From an uncultured Neglectibacter sp. (GTDB lineage: Bacteria > Bacillota > Clostridia > Oscillospirales > Acutalibacteraceae), in the NCBI GenBank assembly GCA_937958185.1, contig CALFFN010000013.1:1-64000 (forward strand): a stretch of 64,000 nucleotides of DNA. Direction: 5' to 3'. A model generated the notes under the pieces. The model did not search any database. It was not told the DNA's origin and saw only the letters and a program-made list of their open reading frames with translations. A program made the position numbers and the translations under genes. Shown piece by piece: positions 15,278 to 23,173 of the stretch; position 1 is the first letter of the stretch, and every line of letters starts with the position of its first letter.

Positions 15278-16180
15278 TTGATAGAATTTCGCAATGTGTC
15301 AAAGGTGTACAACAACGGAACAGAAGCGCTGCATCGAATCAACCTGAAGGTGGATAAGGGCGACTTCGTATTTATCGTGGGTTCTTCCGGCGCGGGGAAA
15401 AGCACGTTTTTGAAGCTGATCACCTGCGAGGAGCGCCCCACGTCCGGGCAGATCATTGTGGACGGGCAGGACGTTTCCCATCTGCGGAAAGGGAAAATCC
15501 CCTATGTCCGGCGGAAAATGGGCATGGTGTTCCAGGACTTCCGCCTGATCGACCACATGACGGTGTACGACAACGTGGCGTTTGCCATGCGTGTGGTGGG
15601 CGCGCCCCCCAAGGCCATTAAGAAGCGTGTGCCCTATATTCTCAGCCTGGTGGGTCTGCAGCACAAGGCGAAGCACTATCCCACCGAGCTGTCCGGCGGC
15701 GAGAGGCAGAGAGTAGGCTTGGCGCGGGCGCTGGTGAACAATCCGTCCATGATCATTGCCGACGAGCCTACCGGCAACATCGACCCCGCCCTTTCCTTTG
15801 AGATCGTGGACCTGCTCAGCGAAATCAACCGCCGCGGCACCACTGTGCTGATGGTAACCCATGAACATTCCCTGGTAAAGCATTTCCATAAGCGGATCAT
15901 TCAGATACATAGCGGAGAGATCGTGGCGGATACCGCCGCCATGCAGGAAAGCTATGCGCCCCCGGAGAAGTATAACGAGCCTGACCCGGCGGAGGACGAC
16001 GATTACGCGGAGTACGACAATTCCGAAACCTATGACGAGCCGGAAGAAGCGGAAGACTCAGAGCCTGTAGAGGACGAGGAATATATCCCCGAATATGAAG
16101 AAGAGTACGATGGGGAATACGAAGAGGAATATGAGGACGATGAAACGGACGAATGGCAAGATGACGGGGAGGTGGAATAA
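15278..16180 (+). CDS. ftsE: Cell division ATP-binding protein FtsE with long acidic tail
   Basis: A 300-residue ABC ATPase. Walker A is GSSGAGKST, signature LSGGERQRVGLARAL, Walker B MIIADEPTGNID and switch THEHSLV. It drives FtsX and the periplasmic activation of cell-wall hydrolases. The start is TTG at 15278 (MIEFRNVSKVYNNG), seven bases after GGAGG. The usual FtsE is about 228 residues; this one adds roughly 70 residues (about 230-300) very rich in Glu, Asp and Tyr. ftsX follows with a 1-base overlap (TAATG). The tail is certainly in frame, but its role is unknown. Confidence 0.93.
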   Translation: MIEFRNVSKVYNNGTEALHRINLKVDKGDFVFIVGSSGAGKSTFLKLITCEERPTSGQIIVDGQDVSHLRKGKIPYVRRKMGMVFQDFRLIDHMTVYDNVAFAMRVVGAPPKAIKKRVPYILSLVGLQHKAKHYPTELSGGERQRVGLARALVNNPSMIIADEPTGNIDPALSFEIVDLLSEINRRGTTVLMVTHEHSLVKHFHKRIIQIHSGEIVADTAAMQESYAPPEKYNEPDPAEDDDYAEYDNSETYDEPEEAEDSEPVEDEEYIPEYEEEYDGEYEEEYEDDETDEWQDDGEVE

Positions 16181-17091
16181 TGGGACTGCATAACACCGGG
16201 TACCTCTTTCGAGAGGGTATCAAAAGCCTGTGGAAAAACAGAACAATGAGTATCGCGTCCATTGCGGTCCTGATCGCCTGCCTGTTGCTGACCGGCGTCG
16301 CCGGGGCGCTGACCGTGAACCTTTCCGTGATGATGGAAGCCATTGAGGGCAATAACACCATCACCGTGTACCTGAAGGACGACCTGCCGTCTCTGACCGC
16401 CGTAAAGGTGGGCGAGGACCTGCGCGGCATTGGCAATATCGCCGAATGCACCTTTGTCCCCAAGGACGCCGCCCTGTCCGATATGATGCAGGAAATGGGC
16501 GGGGACGGCACGCTGTTCAACAGCCTGCAGGGAACCGATAACCCCCTGCCGGACGCCTACACCATTTCCATGGCGGATCTGACCCAGTATGACGAGACCG
16601 TTGCCGCCATAAAGGCGGTAGACGGGGTGGACCGCGTTTCCGATTACCGCGATATCGCCACGAAGCTCAGCAATCTGGACCGCCTGGTGCGGTATTGCAG
16701 CATTGCGCTTGTGGCGGTGCTGGGCGTGGTTTCCCTGTTCATCATTTCCAACACCGTGAAGGTCACCATGTTCTCCCGCCGCATGGAGATTTCCATTATG
16801 AAATCGGTGGGCGCCACCAACGGCTTTGTGCGGATTCCCTTTATTGTAGAAGGCTTGGTGATCGGCGTGCTGTCCGGCACGATCTCTGCCACAGTGCTGT
16901 ATTTTGCCTATGACAAGATGGTGGAGATCGTCTACAACATTGCTCCTTTCCTGACCATTGTGGAGATCAAGCCCTATGTGGGCTGGGTATATTTGGCATA
17001 TATTCTGGTGGGCATGCTGTTCGGTATGCTGGGCGGCGTGATCTCCATCGGGAAATATCTCAAGAAAGAAGGAGAAGATGCTGTTGTTTAA
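16180..17091 (+). CDS. ftsX: Cell division protein FtsX
   Basis: A 303-residue permease-like protein with four membrane segments: about 24-46, then three in the C-terminal half beginning near 175, 225 and 268. A large external loop (about 50-165) normally contacts the hydrolase activator. RYCSIALVAVLGVVSLFIISNT and MEISIMKSVGAT are typical FtsX features. It overlaps ftsE by one base and the M23 hydrolase gene by 14 bases, so the three make one translationally coupled unit. Confidence 0.95.
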   Translation: MGLHNTGYLFREGIKSLWKNRTMSIASIAVLIACLLLTGVAGALTVNLSVMMEAIEGNNTITVYLKDDLPSLTAVKVGEDLRGIGNIAECTFVPKDAALSDMMQEMGGDGTLFNSLQGTDNPLPDAYTISMADLTQYDETVAAIKAVDGVDRVSDYRDIATKLSNLDRLVRYCSIALVAVLGVVSLFIISNTVKVTMFSRRMEISIMKSVGATNGFVRIPFIVEGLVIGVLSGTISATVLYFAYDKMVEIVYNIAPFLTIVEIKPYVGWVYLAYILVGMLFGMLGGVISIGKYLKKEGEDAVV

Positions 17092-18238
17092 CTCAAAAAA
17101 GCGGCTGCAGAGCGCTCTGTGCACAATGCTCGCGGCATTGCTGCTGATCACGTTCCCCGTCTCCGCCGAAACACTGGAGGAGCTGCGGGAAACACAGAAC
17201 AGCCTGCAGTCACAGAAAGAGGAGAACGAAGCCAGACTGGAAACATTGAAACTGGATACGGAGCAGAAAAGGGCTTATCTTGACACATTGTACGGTCAAA
17301 TAGATACCGTGCAGAGCCAGATAGACGTGCTCCGAAAACAAATTGCCGCGCTGGACGGGAAAATTGCCGAATCAGAGGACAGGATCGCCGAAAAGCAGAG
17401 CGATATCAACCGAAACACCGATTTGCTGAAAGAACGCATCAAGGCGCTGTACGTCACAGGGGACGCTTCCACCCTGGCGGTTATCCTGAACAGCGAAAGC
17501 ATTCTGGATTTCACCCATAAGGTGCAGCTTCTGAAATCCGTTACCCAGCACGACCAGGAGCTGATCCAGCGCCTGACTTCCCAGCTTTCCGAGATAGAAA
17601 CCGAGCTCGCGGAGATCAATGAGGACAAGGCGGAGCTGAGCCGGGAAAAGAAAGAACTGGATTCCAAAGGCGCAGAGCTGACGAAGCTGTATGAGGAAGC
17701 CCAGCACAGCCTGGAAAACGCGGAAAATGAGGAGCGGAGCGCCCTTGCCGATTTTGAGCTGCTGGGCTCTCAAATAGAGGAAAACGAAGCTGCCATCGCC
17801 GAATTGGAAGCGCAGCTCTATCAGCCGGGCACCAGCTCGGGAAATCTTGGCAGCGGCGGCTATGTGGGCACGGGCAATTTCATCTGGCCAATGCCGGGCT
17901 ACACGTACCTGACCTGCTATTTCGGGGAAGGCGGTCACCGGGGCATTGACATTGCCGGCGGCGATATTTACGGCAAGGCTGTCATTGCCGCGGACGGCGG
18001 CACGGTTCTTTATGCCGGTTGGAACGACAGCTATGGCAACTGCGTGTTCATCGACCACGGCAACGGCTATGAGACCCGCTATGCCCATATGAGCGCCCTC
18101 GCCACGGAAACCGGCGCTGCTGTGGAGCAGGGGGAAGTCATCGGTTATGTGGGCAGCACGGGAAATTCCACGGGACCCCACCTGCATTTTGAGGTGATTT
18201 CCGGCGGCGGTCTCACCAATCCTATGGGATATTTTTAA
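17078..18238 (+). CDS. Secreted M23 murein hydrolase with coiled coil (EnvC/PcsB/CwlO-like partner of FtsEX)
   Basis: A 386-residue exported protein. The signal peptide spans about 1-30 (hydrophobic core AALLLITF, cleavage after VSA). A long coiled coil fills about 32-250. The C-terminal M23 LytM domain has zinc ligands in HRGIDIA and the catalytic HLHFEV. Its gene overlaps ftsX, which strongly suggests that FtsEX gates its activity through the coiled coil, as in EnvC and PcsB. All expected metal-binding residues are present, so unlike EnvC it may be an active endopeptidase. Confidence 0.92.
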   Translation: MLLFNSKKRLQSALCTMLAALLLITFPVSAETLEELRETQNSLQSQKEENEARLETLKLDTEQKRAYLDTLYGQIDTVQSQIDVLRKQIAALDGKIAESEDRIAEKQSDINRNTDLLKERIKALYVTGDASTLAVILNSESILDFTHKVQLLKSVTQHDQELIQRLTSQLSEIETELAEINEDKAELSREKKELDSKGAELTKLYEEAQHSLENAENEERSALADFELLGSQIEENEAAIAELEAQLYQPGTSSGNLGSGGYVGTGNFIWPMPGYTYLTCYFGEGGHRGIDIAGGDIYGKAVIAADGGTVLYAGWNDSYGNCVFIDHGNGYETRYAHMSALATETGAAVEQGEVIGYVGSTGNSTGPHLHFEVISGGGLTNPMGYF

Positions 18239-18276
18239 GCGCGATGGAAAAGTAACGGCTGTTTGCAGCTTTTGCA

Positions 18277-18305
18277 TTGACAACAGAGCGTAATTTCACT
18301 ATAAT
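18277..18305 (+). promoter_or_regulatory. Consensus sigma-A promoter of greA
   Basis: TTGACA (18277-18282), exactly 17 bases, then TATAAT (18300-18305). Both hexamers are perfect matches, implying strong constitutive transcription of greA, possibly reading on into lysS. Confidence 0.92.
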
Positions 18306-18358
18306 AAAACACAATGCGGCCGCAAAAGCGCCGCCTGTTGATAAAGGATGGATGGATC

Positions 18359-18844
18359 ATGGCAGAAAAGCAGTATTTTGTAACAGAGGAAGGTCTCGCT
18401 TCCCTGGAAAAAGAGCTGGAACAGTTGAAAACCGTCAAACGAAAAAGCGTGGCGGAAAAAATCAAGGTAGCCCTGTCCTTTGGCGACCTTTCTGAAAACA
18501 GCGAGTACGATGAGGCGAAAAACGAACAGGCAATCATGGAAGCCCGTATTGCCGATCTGGAGGTCATGCTCAAGGGCGCTGTAGTGATCGACGAAAGCGA
18601 GCTGACCAACGAGACGGTGCACATCGGCTCAAAAATAGAAGTGAATATCACCATGCCGGGCGGCAAAAAATCTTCCCGTGATTTCAAGATCGTCGGTTCC
18701 AATGAAGCCGATCCCAGAAACGGTAAGATTTCCGATGAATCGGCAGTGGGCAAAGCCCTTTTAGGCGCAAAGGTCGGTAAGACCGTGCAGGTGGAAACTC
18801 CCGCCGGCACTGCCAAGTATAAAATCGTGACCATTTCCCGGTAA
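18359..18844 (+). CDS. greA: Transcription elongation factor GreA
   Basis: A 161-residue factor that stimulates RNA cleavage in backtracked RNA polymerase. The N-terminal coiled coil (1-75, with DLSENSEYDEAKNEQ at its acidic tip) is followed by the C-terminal GreA/B domain (SAVGKALLGAKVGKTVQVETP). The start at 18359 follows AAAGGATGG; upstream in-frame codons lie too near the promoter. lysS follows after a weak hairpin. Confidence 0.95.
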   Translation: MAEKQYFVTEEGLASLEKELEQLKTVKRKSVAEKIKVALSFGDLSENSEYDEAKNEQAIMEARIADLEVMLKGAVVIDESELTNETVHIGSKIEVNITMPGGKKSSRDFKIVGSNEADPRNGKISDESAVGKALLGAKVGKTVQVETPAGTAKYKIVTISR

Positions 18845-18870
18845 ACGTTCCCGGGAAAGAAAAAGCAGCG

Positions 18871-18903
18871 AAAAGGGAGCAGCACAGTACGCCGCTCCTT
18901 TTC
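18871..18903 (+). terminator. Weak hairpin between greA and lysS
   Basis: GGGAGCAGC and GCCGCTCC pair with one mismatch and are followed by TTTTC. It could be a partial terminator that lowers lysS expression relative to greA. Confidence 0.5.
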
Positions 18904-18936
18904 TTGTAAGAGGAAAAGAAAGGAAGGGTATGAAAT

Positions 18937-20436
18937 ATGGCGGAAGAGAACACGAGAGAGCCGCAGCATGCGGAATTAAATGAGCTGCTGCGCGTCCGCA
19001 GGGAAAAGCTGGCAAACCTTCAGGAAGCAGGGGAAGACCCCTTTCAGGAGACCCGGTTCCTCTGGAACGCAACTTCCCAGCAGATCAAGGATCACTTTGA
19101 GGAAATGGAAGGAAAGCCGGTTCAGATCGCCGGTCGCCTGATGTCGAAAAGAGGCATGGGAAAAGTCAGCTTCTGCGATATCCAGGACCGTGACGGACGT
19201 ATCCAGCTTTACGCCCGTCAGGACGAAATGGACGAAGCTGTCTATAAAAAGTTCAAGAAATTCGATATCGGCGACATTGTAGGGGCCGAGGGCGAGGTGT
19301 TCCGCACCCAGCGCGGGGAAATGAGCGTCCGCGCCAAGAATATCCTGCTGCTATCCAAGTCGCTGCTGCCGCTGCCGGAGAAATTCCACGGCTTGCAGGA
19401 CAAGGACCTGAGATACCGCCAGCGTTATGTGGATTTGATCGTCAACCCGGAGGTCAAGCAGAATTTTGTGATCCGCGCGAAATTTATCAAGCATGTCCGC
19501 AATTATCTGGACGACCACGGGTTTATCGAGGTGGAAACGCCCGTGCTCAATACCATTCAGGGCGGCGCCACCGCCAGACCTTTTGTGACCCATCACAACA
19601 CGCTTGATCTGAATATGTACCTCCGTATCGCCACGGAGCTGCCCTTGAAGCGGCTGATCGTGGGCGGTATGGACCGCGTCTATGATTTAGGGCGCATTTT
19701 CCGAAACGAGGGCATGGATCCCAAGCACAACCCGGAATTTACCACGGTAGAGCTGTATCAGGCTTACGCCGATTTTAACGACATGATGGACCTGTTTGAA
19801 GAATTGCTTTCTTCCGCCGCCAAGGAAATCCTGGGCACTTACGAGCTGGAATGGCTGGGGGAGAAGATCGACCTGACGCCGGGCTGGCGCCGTCTTCCCA
19901 TGCACGAAGCGGTCAAGGAATACTGCGGGATCGATTTCATGTCCATTACTTCCGATGAAGAGGCGGTGGCGGCAGCAAAAAGCATCGGCGTGGAGCTGCC
20001 TGAAACAAAGGAGCCTACCTGGGGCAACGCCCTTTACGAATGCTTTGACCAGCGCGTAGAGGAAAAGCTGATCCAGCCCACCTTTATCACCATGCACCCG
20101 GTAGACGTTTCTCCTCTGGCGAAGCGTTCCGCCAAGGACCCGCGGCTCACCGAGCGGTTCGAGCTGTTTATCTGCCATTCGGAAATGGGCAACGCTTTCT
20201 CGGAACTGAACGACCCCATCGACCAGCGCCAGCGCTTCCAAAAGGAAGTGGAAGCCCGTGCCAAGGGCGATGACGAGGCAGGCATGATGGACGAGGATTT
20301 CCTGACGGCCCTGGAGTACGGTATGCCTCCCACGGGCGGTTTGGGCATCGGCATAGACCGCTGCGTCATGCTTTTGACCGGCGCAGATTCCATTCGCGAC
20401 GTGATCGCCTTCCCGACAATGAAGCCAATCGACTGA
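18937..20436 (+). CDS. lysS: Lysyl-tRNA synthetase, class II
   Basis: A 499-residue synthetase. The N-terminal OB-fold anticodon-binding domain (about 55-160) is followed by the class II catalytic core. Motif 2 contains GRIFRNEGMDPKHNPEFT and motif 3 is GLGIGIDRCVML near the C-terminus. Length and motifs are complete. It forms a probable unit with greA, an arrangement common in Clostridia. The 3' side is the left border of the low-GC van island. Confidence 0.97.
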   Translation: MAEENTREPQHAELNELLRVRREKLANLQEAGEDPFQETRFLWNATSQQIKDHFEEMEGKPVQIAGRLMSKRGMGKVSFCDIQDRDGRIQLYARQDEMDEAVYKKFKKFDIGDIVGAEGEVFRTQRGEMSVRAKNILLLSKSLLPLPEKFHGLQDKDLRYRQRYVDLIVNPEVKQNFVIRAKFIKHVRNYLDDHGFIEVETPVLNTIQGGATARPFVTHHNTLDLNMYLRIATELPLKRLIVGGMDRVYDLGRIFRNEGMDPKHNPEFTTVELYQAYADFNDMMDLFEELLSSAAKEILGTYELEWLGEKIDLTPGWRRLPMHEAVKEYCGIDFMSITSDEEAVAAAKSIGVELPETKEPTWGNALYECFDQRVEEKLIQPTFITMHPVDVSPLAKRSAKDPRLTERFELFICHSEMGNAFSELNDPIDQRQRFQKEVEARAKGDDEAGMMDEDFLTALEYGMPPTGGLGIGIDRCVMLLTGADSIRDVIAFPTMKPID

Positions 20437-20485
20437 GTAAGCTCGTATAAGTTCATACGCAGAGACATACAGAGGGTTATGGAGG

Positions 20486-20509
20486 GAGCTTACCACAGAG
20501 CTTACCACA
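20486..20509. repeat. Tandem 12-bp direct repeat after lysS
   Basis: GAGCTTACCACA occurs twice in immediate succession (20486-20497, 20498-20509). It is 50 bases beyond the lysS stop, at the left edge of the van island, and could be a recombination or attachment remnant. No matching copy was seen at the right edge near 24040. Confidence 0.45.
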
Positions 20510-20599
20510 ATTTACGAAAACCGCACCACAAAAGATGCGGCGTGATTATGCAAATCTCCGCAAGTCCCCGCAGCCCTTTGTAAATCTATGTAGGTACAG

Positions 20600-20630
20600 A
20601 AGCCCACCGAGAAATCGGTGGGCTTTTTTT
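20600..20630 (+). terminator. Rho-independent terminator after lysS
   Basis: AGCCCACCGA (20601-20610), GAAA loop, TCGGTGGGCT (20615-20624), followed by seven T residues. Confidence 0.93.
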
Positions 20631-20633
20631 GTT

Positions 20634-20677
20634 ACGCCCGTCGCATTCCAGAGTGGAATGTGGCGGGCGCTTTTTTC
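20634..20677. terminator. Second terminator-like hairpin
   Basis: GCCCG.CGCATTCCA pairs with TGGAATGtgGCGGGC around a GAG loop, followed by a T run. Two stacked terminators mark the junction between the core chromosome and the island. Confidence 0.75.
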
Positions 20678-20751
20678 TTTTCAAGTCCTCCGAATCTGCC
20701 TGAAAAAATTTTTTTGAAAAAGTGGTTTAATTTTTCGAGCTTTTTTTGCTG

Positions 20752-20910
20752 TTGTGGGGTGTGAGGGAAAACACCTCACGAGTTCCTTGAAAATTGAATA
20801 CACATTCATCAGGTCGTTCCTGAGCGGAGGGGAAACCCTCAGCCGTATGGAAGTGTGCCATGATCCTCCTGCCCGAAAGGGTAAATGTGGAAAGCAAGGA
20901 AGGCGGGCTA
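20752..20910 (+). ncRNA. Possible structured RNA leader at the van island's left side
   Basis: Three hairpins lie in series: GTGAGG/CCTCAC (20761-20779), GAGGG-GAAA-CCCTC (20827-20840) and CCC-GAAA-GGG (20872-20881). The last two have GNRA tetraloops. CCTGCC near 20868 can also pair with GGCGGG near 20902. The stretch TTCCTTGAAAATTGAATA (about 20783-20800) resembles sequences in Firmicute rRNA spacers. No protein is encoded. Similar leaders occur in mobile elements as far as I recall, but no family name can be supported here. Confidence 0.35.
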
Positions 20911-20953
20911 TCTTATATACTTTTTGAAAGGTCTGTATATGCAGGTTAAACGT

Positions 20954-20982
20954 TTGCGTTTTTGTTCTTTAAGTGCTACAAT
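20954..20982 (+). promoter_or_regulatory. Promoter for vanU(broken)-vanR-vanS
   Basis: TTGCGT (20954-20959), 17 bases, TACAAT (20977-20982). It is followed at 20996-21009 by the dyad CTGTTC-ggaa-GAACA just before the vanU remnant. The same half-site occurs at the vanY promoter. Confidence 0.6.
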
Positions 20983-21012
20983 AGAATTAACAAATCTGTT
21001 CGGAAGAACAAA

Positions 21013-21236
21013 ATGAAAGTTCGCTATAATAAGCTTTGAAAATTGCTTATAGATAAAGGATTGAAAAAAGCCAATTACGAGTAGCTGTCTACGCAAGCAA
21101 AAGCACTTTTGCTAAACTTGGAAAAAACGAAAATGTTGCACTTCCTGTTTTGCTTAATATATGTGAATATCTGAAATGCGATTTTGGAAACATTATGGAA
21201 GCCGTGCCGGAAGATAAGGAGCCATATAATGAGTGA
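21013..21236 (+). pseudogene. vanU: Broken vanU-like XRE regulator
   Basis: The reading frame opens MKVRYNKL, then hits TGA at 21037 (where tryptophan is expected) and TAG at 21082. After a frameshift near 21085-21095 it resumes as FAKLGKNENVALPVLLNICEY and runs to a TGA at 21234. Rejoined, it is about 74 codons of a small Cro/C1 helix-turn-helix protein. Size, sequence and position directly before vanR match vanU of vanG-type operons. The vanR start codon overlaps its end. Two stops plus a frameshift make sequencing error unlikely. Confidence 0.85.
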
Positions 21237-21930
21237 AAAAATCTTAATTGTAGATGATGAGAAAGAAATCGTTGATTTGATAGAGGTCTACCTTAAAAAC
21301 GACGGATACAGCGTAAATAAGTTTTCCAACGGAGCTGAAGCGTTGACATTTGCACAGTCGAATGAAGTGGATTTAGCAATACTCGATGTCATGCTGCCTG
21401 ATATAGACGGATTTCATATCTGTCAAAAGATCAGAGAAAGCTATACATATCCTATCATTATGCTGACCGCAAAAGACGAAGAAACGGATAAAATCACAGG
21501 TTTAACGCTGGGTGCGGATGATTATATCACAAAACCGTTCAAACCGCTTGAATTACTTGCACGGGTTAAATCCCAGCTGCGCAGATATAAAAAGTATAAT
21601 TCCCCACAATGCGAGGAAAAAGAAAAGAATGTGATTGAGCATTCCGGTTTGGTAATGAATATTAAGACGCACCAATGCACCTTAAACGAAAAGGCAGTGG
21701 TATTAACCCCAACGGAATTTTCGATCCTGCGTATTCTCTTAGAAAACAAAGGGGATGTGGTTAGTGCCGAGGAACTTTTCCATAGTATCTGGAAAGATGA
21801 ATATTACAGCAAGGCAAATAATACTATAACGGTTCACATACGGCATTTGCGGGAAAAGCTAAACGACACTTTAGATGATCCCAAGTTTATCAAAACAATA
21901 TGGGGAGTCGGTTATAAAATTGAAATCTAA
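21229..21930 (+). CDS. vanR: VanR-type response regulator
   Basis: A 233-residue OmpR/PhoB-family regulator. The receiver domain has the acidic pocket at VDDEKE, phospho-acceptor in LAILDVMLPDIDGF and lysine in YITKPFKP. The winged helix closes with TIWGVGYKIEI. The start at 21229 follows AAGGAG; the longer frame lies within the vanU remnant. Its neighbours vanS and vanY identify it as the van regulator. Base composition is clearly poorer in GC than the flanking core genes, consistent with acquisition by transfer. Confidence 0.9.
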   Translation: MSEKILIVDDEKEIVDLIEVYLKNDGYSVNKFSNGAEALTFAQSNEVDLAILDVMLPDIDGFHICQKIRESYTYPIIMLTAKDEETDKITGLTLGADDYITKPFKPLELLARVKSQLRRYKKYNSPQCEEKEKNVIEHSGLVMNIKTHQCTLNEKAVVLTPTEFSILRILLENKGDVVSAEELFHSIWKDEYYSKANNTITVHIRHLREKLNDTLDDPKFIKTIWGVGYKIEI

Positions 21931-23044
21931 AATGACAGACGAATACAAAGGATTCAAACGAAAAATAATGCTGCGCTTTTTAATTACAGCGTTTATAGCT
22001 ACAGGCGTTGTCTTGCTTTTCTATTTTTTAGTTTGGTATGAGCGTGTCGGTGATTGGATTATATCGGTTCTCCAATATTTTGGAATGACAAAACACGAAG
22101 CATTTGAGTTTTATCATGTTTCGCTTCGCCAAAACAAATCGGTCTTTTTTGCGATTGCAATCATACTGATTTTTATGATATTGCTCCGGTATCTCTTTGT
22201 GTGGATCGTCCGTTATTTTGATCATATTAACGGCGGTATTGACAAGCTGCTTATTGACGACAATCAACCGCTTCATCTTCTGCCTGAAATGGAACCGATG
22301 GAGAAAAAGCTCAATACAGTGAAGCAGACGCTATGGCAGCGTAAACAGGATTCACTTCTTGCGGAGCAGCGCAAAAATGAAATAGTTATGTATTTGGCGC
22401 ACGATATACGAACGCCTCTTACATCTGTTATCGGATACCTGAATCTTCTGGAAGAAGATCCCGAAATGCCAATAGAACAGCGAGCAAAATATGTACATAT
22501 AACATTGGATAAGGCTTGCCGTTTAGAAAAAATGATTAATGAGTTTTTTGAGATTACCCGCTATAACTCAGGGCAGATCACACTGTCTAAATCTAATATT
22601 GATTTATATTATATGCTTGTGCAATTAACGGACGAGCTTTCTCCCAGCTTTGCAGTCAGAGGAAATTCCATTGAGCTAAGCATGGAGGAAGATTTCACCA
22701 TTTATGCGGACGCTGATAAAATTGCACGGGTATTCAGTAATATTTTGAGAAATGCAGCCGCATACAGCTATCCCCAAACCCCCATTGCAATATCGGCTCA
22801 AAAAACAGATAAGCACATAACGGTATTTTTCCAAAATAAGGGCAAAACGATCCCGGAAAATGACAAAAGACAGCTGTTTGATAAATTTTATCGCTCGGAT
22901 AAGGCACGGGGCTCGGATAAAGGCGGAACAGGGTTAGGACTGGCGATTGCGAGAGAAATTGTGCTTTTGCATGGGGGGCAAATCCATGTTATCAGCAAAA
23001 ATGATACAGTCATCTTTGCCGTAAGACTTCCTGCAACAGATTAG
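21920..23044 (+). CDS. vanS: VanS-type sensor histidine kinase
   Basis: A 374-residue kinase. Two membrane segments (about 12-35 and 70-95) flank a short external loop of about 40 residues. A HAMP-like linker, then the H-box AHDIRTPLTSVIGYLNLL, an N-box at NILRNAAAYS and G-boxes GGTGLGLAIA follow. The short external loop is typical of VanS of the B/G groups. The start is uncertain: TTG 21920 has GGGGAG upstream and overlaps vanR, while ATG 21932 has no clear ribosome site. All catalytic motifs are intact. Confidence 0.9.
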   Translation: MKSKMTDEYKGFKRKIMLRFLITAFIATGVVLLFYFLVWYERVGDWIISVLQYFGMTKHEAFEFYHVSLRQNKSVFFAIAIILIFMILLRYLFVWIVRYFDHINGGIDKLLIDDNQPLHLLPEMEPMEKKLNTVKQTLWQRKQDSLLAEQRKNEIVMYLAHDIRTPLTSVIGYLNLLEEDPEMPIEQRAKYVHITLDKACRLEKMINEFFEITRYNSGQITLSKSNIDLYYMLVQLTDELSPSFAVRGNSIELSMEEDFTIYADADKIARVFSNILRNAAAYSYPQTPIAISAQKTDKHITVFFQNKGKTIPENDKRQLFDKFYRSDKARGSDKGGTGLGLAIAREIVLLHGGQIHVISKNDTVIFAVRLPATD

Positions 23045-23062
23045 GAAAACAGCAATGCCATA

Positions 23063-23143
23063 TTAGGATTTTCTTAGGAAATAAACAAATTCATATTAAA
23101 AACACAGGTACCTCTGTTCGGTATAATTATGGCTGAACAGAGG
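23063..23143 (+). promoter_or_regulatory. Probable VanR-controlled promoter of vanY
   Basis: TTAGGA occurs at 23063-23068 and 23074-23079, an 11-bp period typical of OmpR-family dimers. Downstream is a -10 TATAAT (23122-23127) without a good -35, as expected for an activated promoter. The inverted repeat CCTCTGTTC (23111-23119) / GAACAGAGG (23135-23143) surrounds the -10. Confidence 0.6.
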
Positions 23144-23173
23144 CACTTGTGCTTTTTGAAAGGAGAATCAAAT

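Noticed and set aside
16030..17151. 373-codon minus-strand frame opposite ftsX
   Set aside because: It is a shadow of ftsE/ftsX, including a Ser/Tyr-rich antisense of the FtsE acidic tail.
18845..18936. T-box leader for lysS (and for cimA-leuC near 26180-26252)
   Set aside because: No T-box core sequence or long specifier-loop leader is present in either short upstream region.
20486..20509. CRISPR repeat
   Set aside because: Only two adjacent 12-base copies with no spacer, and no cas genes in the window.
20535..20717. Sixty-codon open frame after lysS
   Set aside because: It runs through two terminator hairpins and has no ribosome site.
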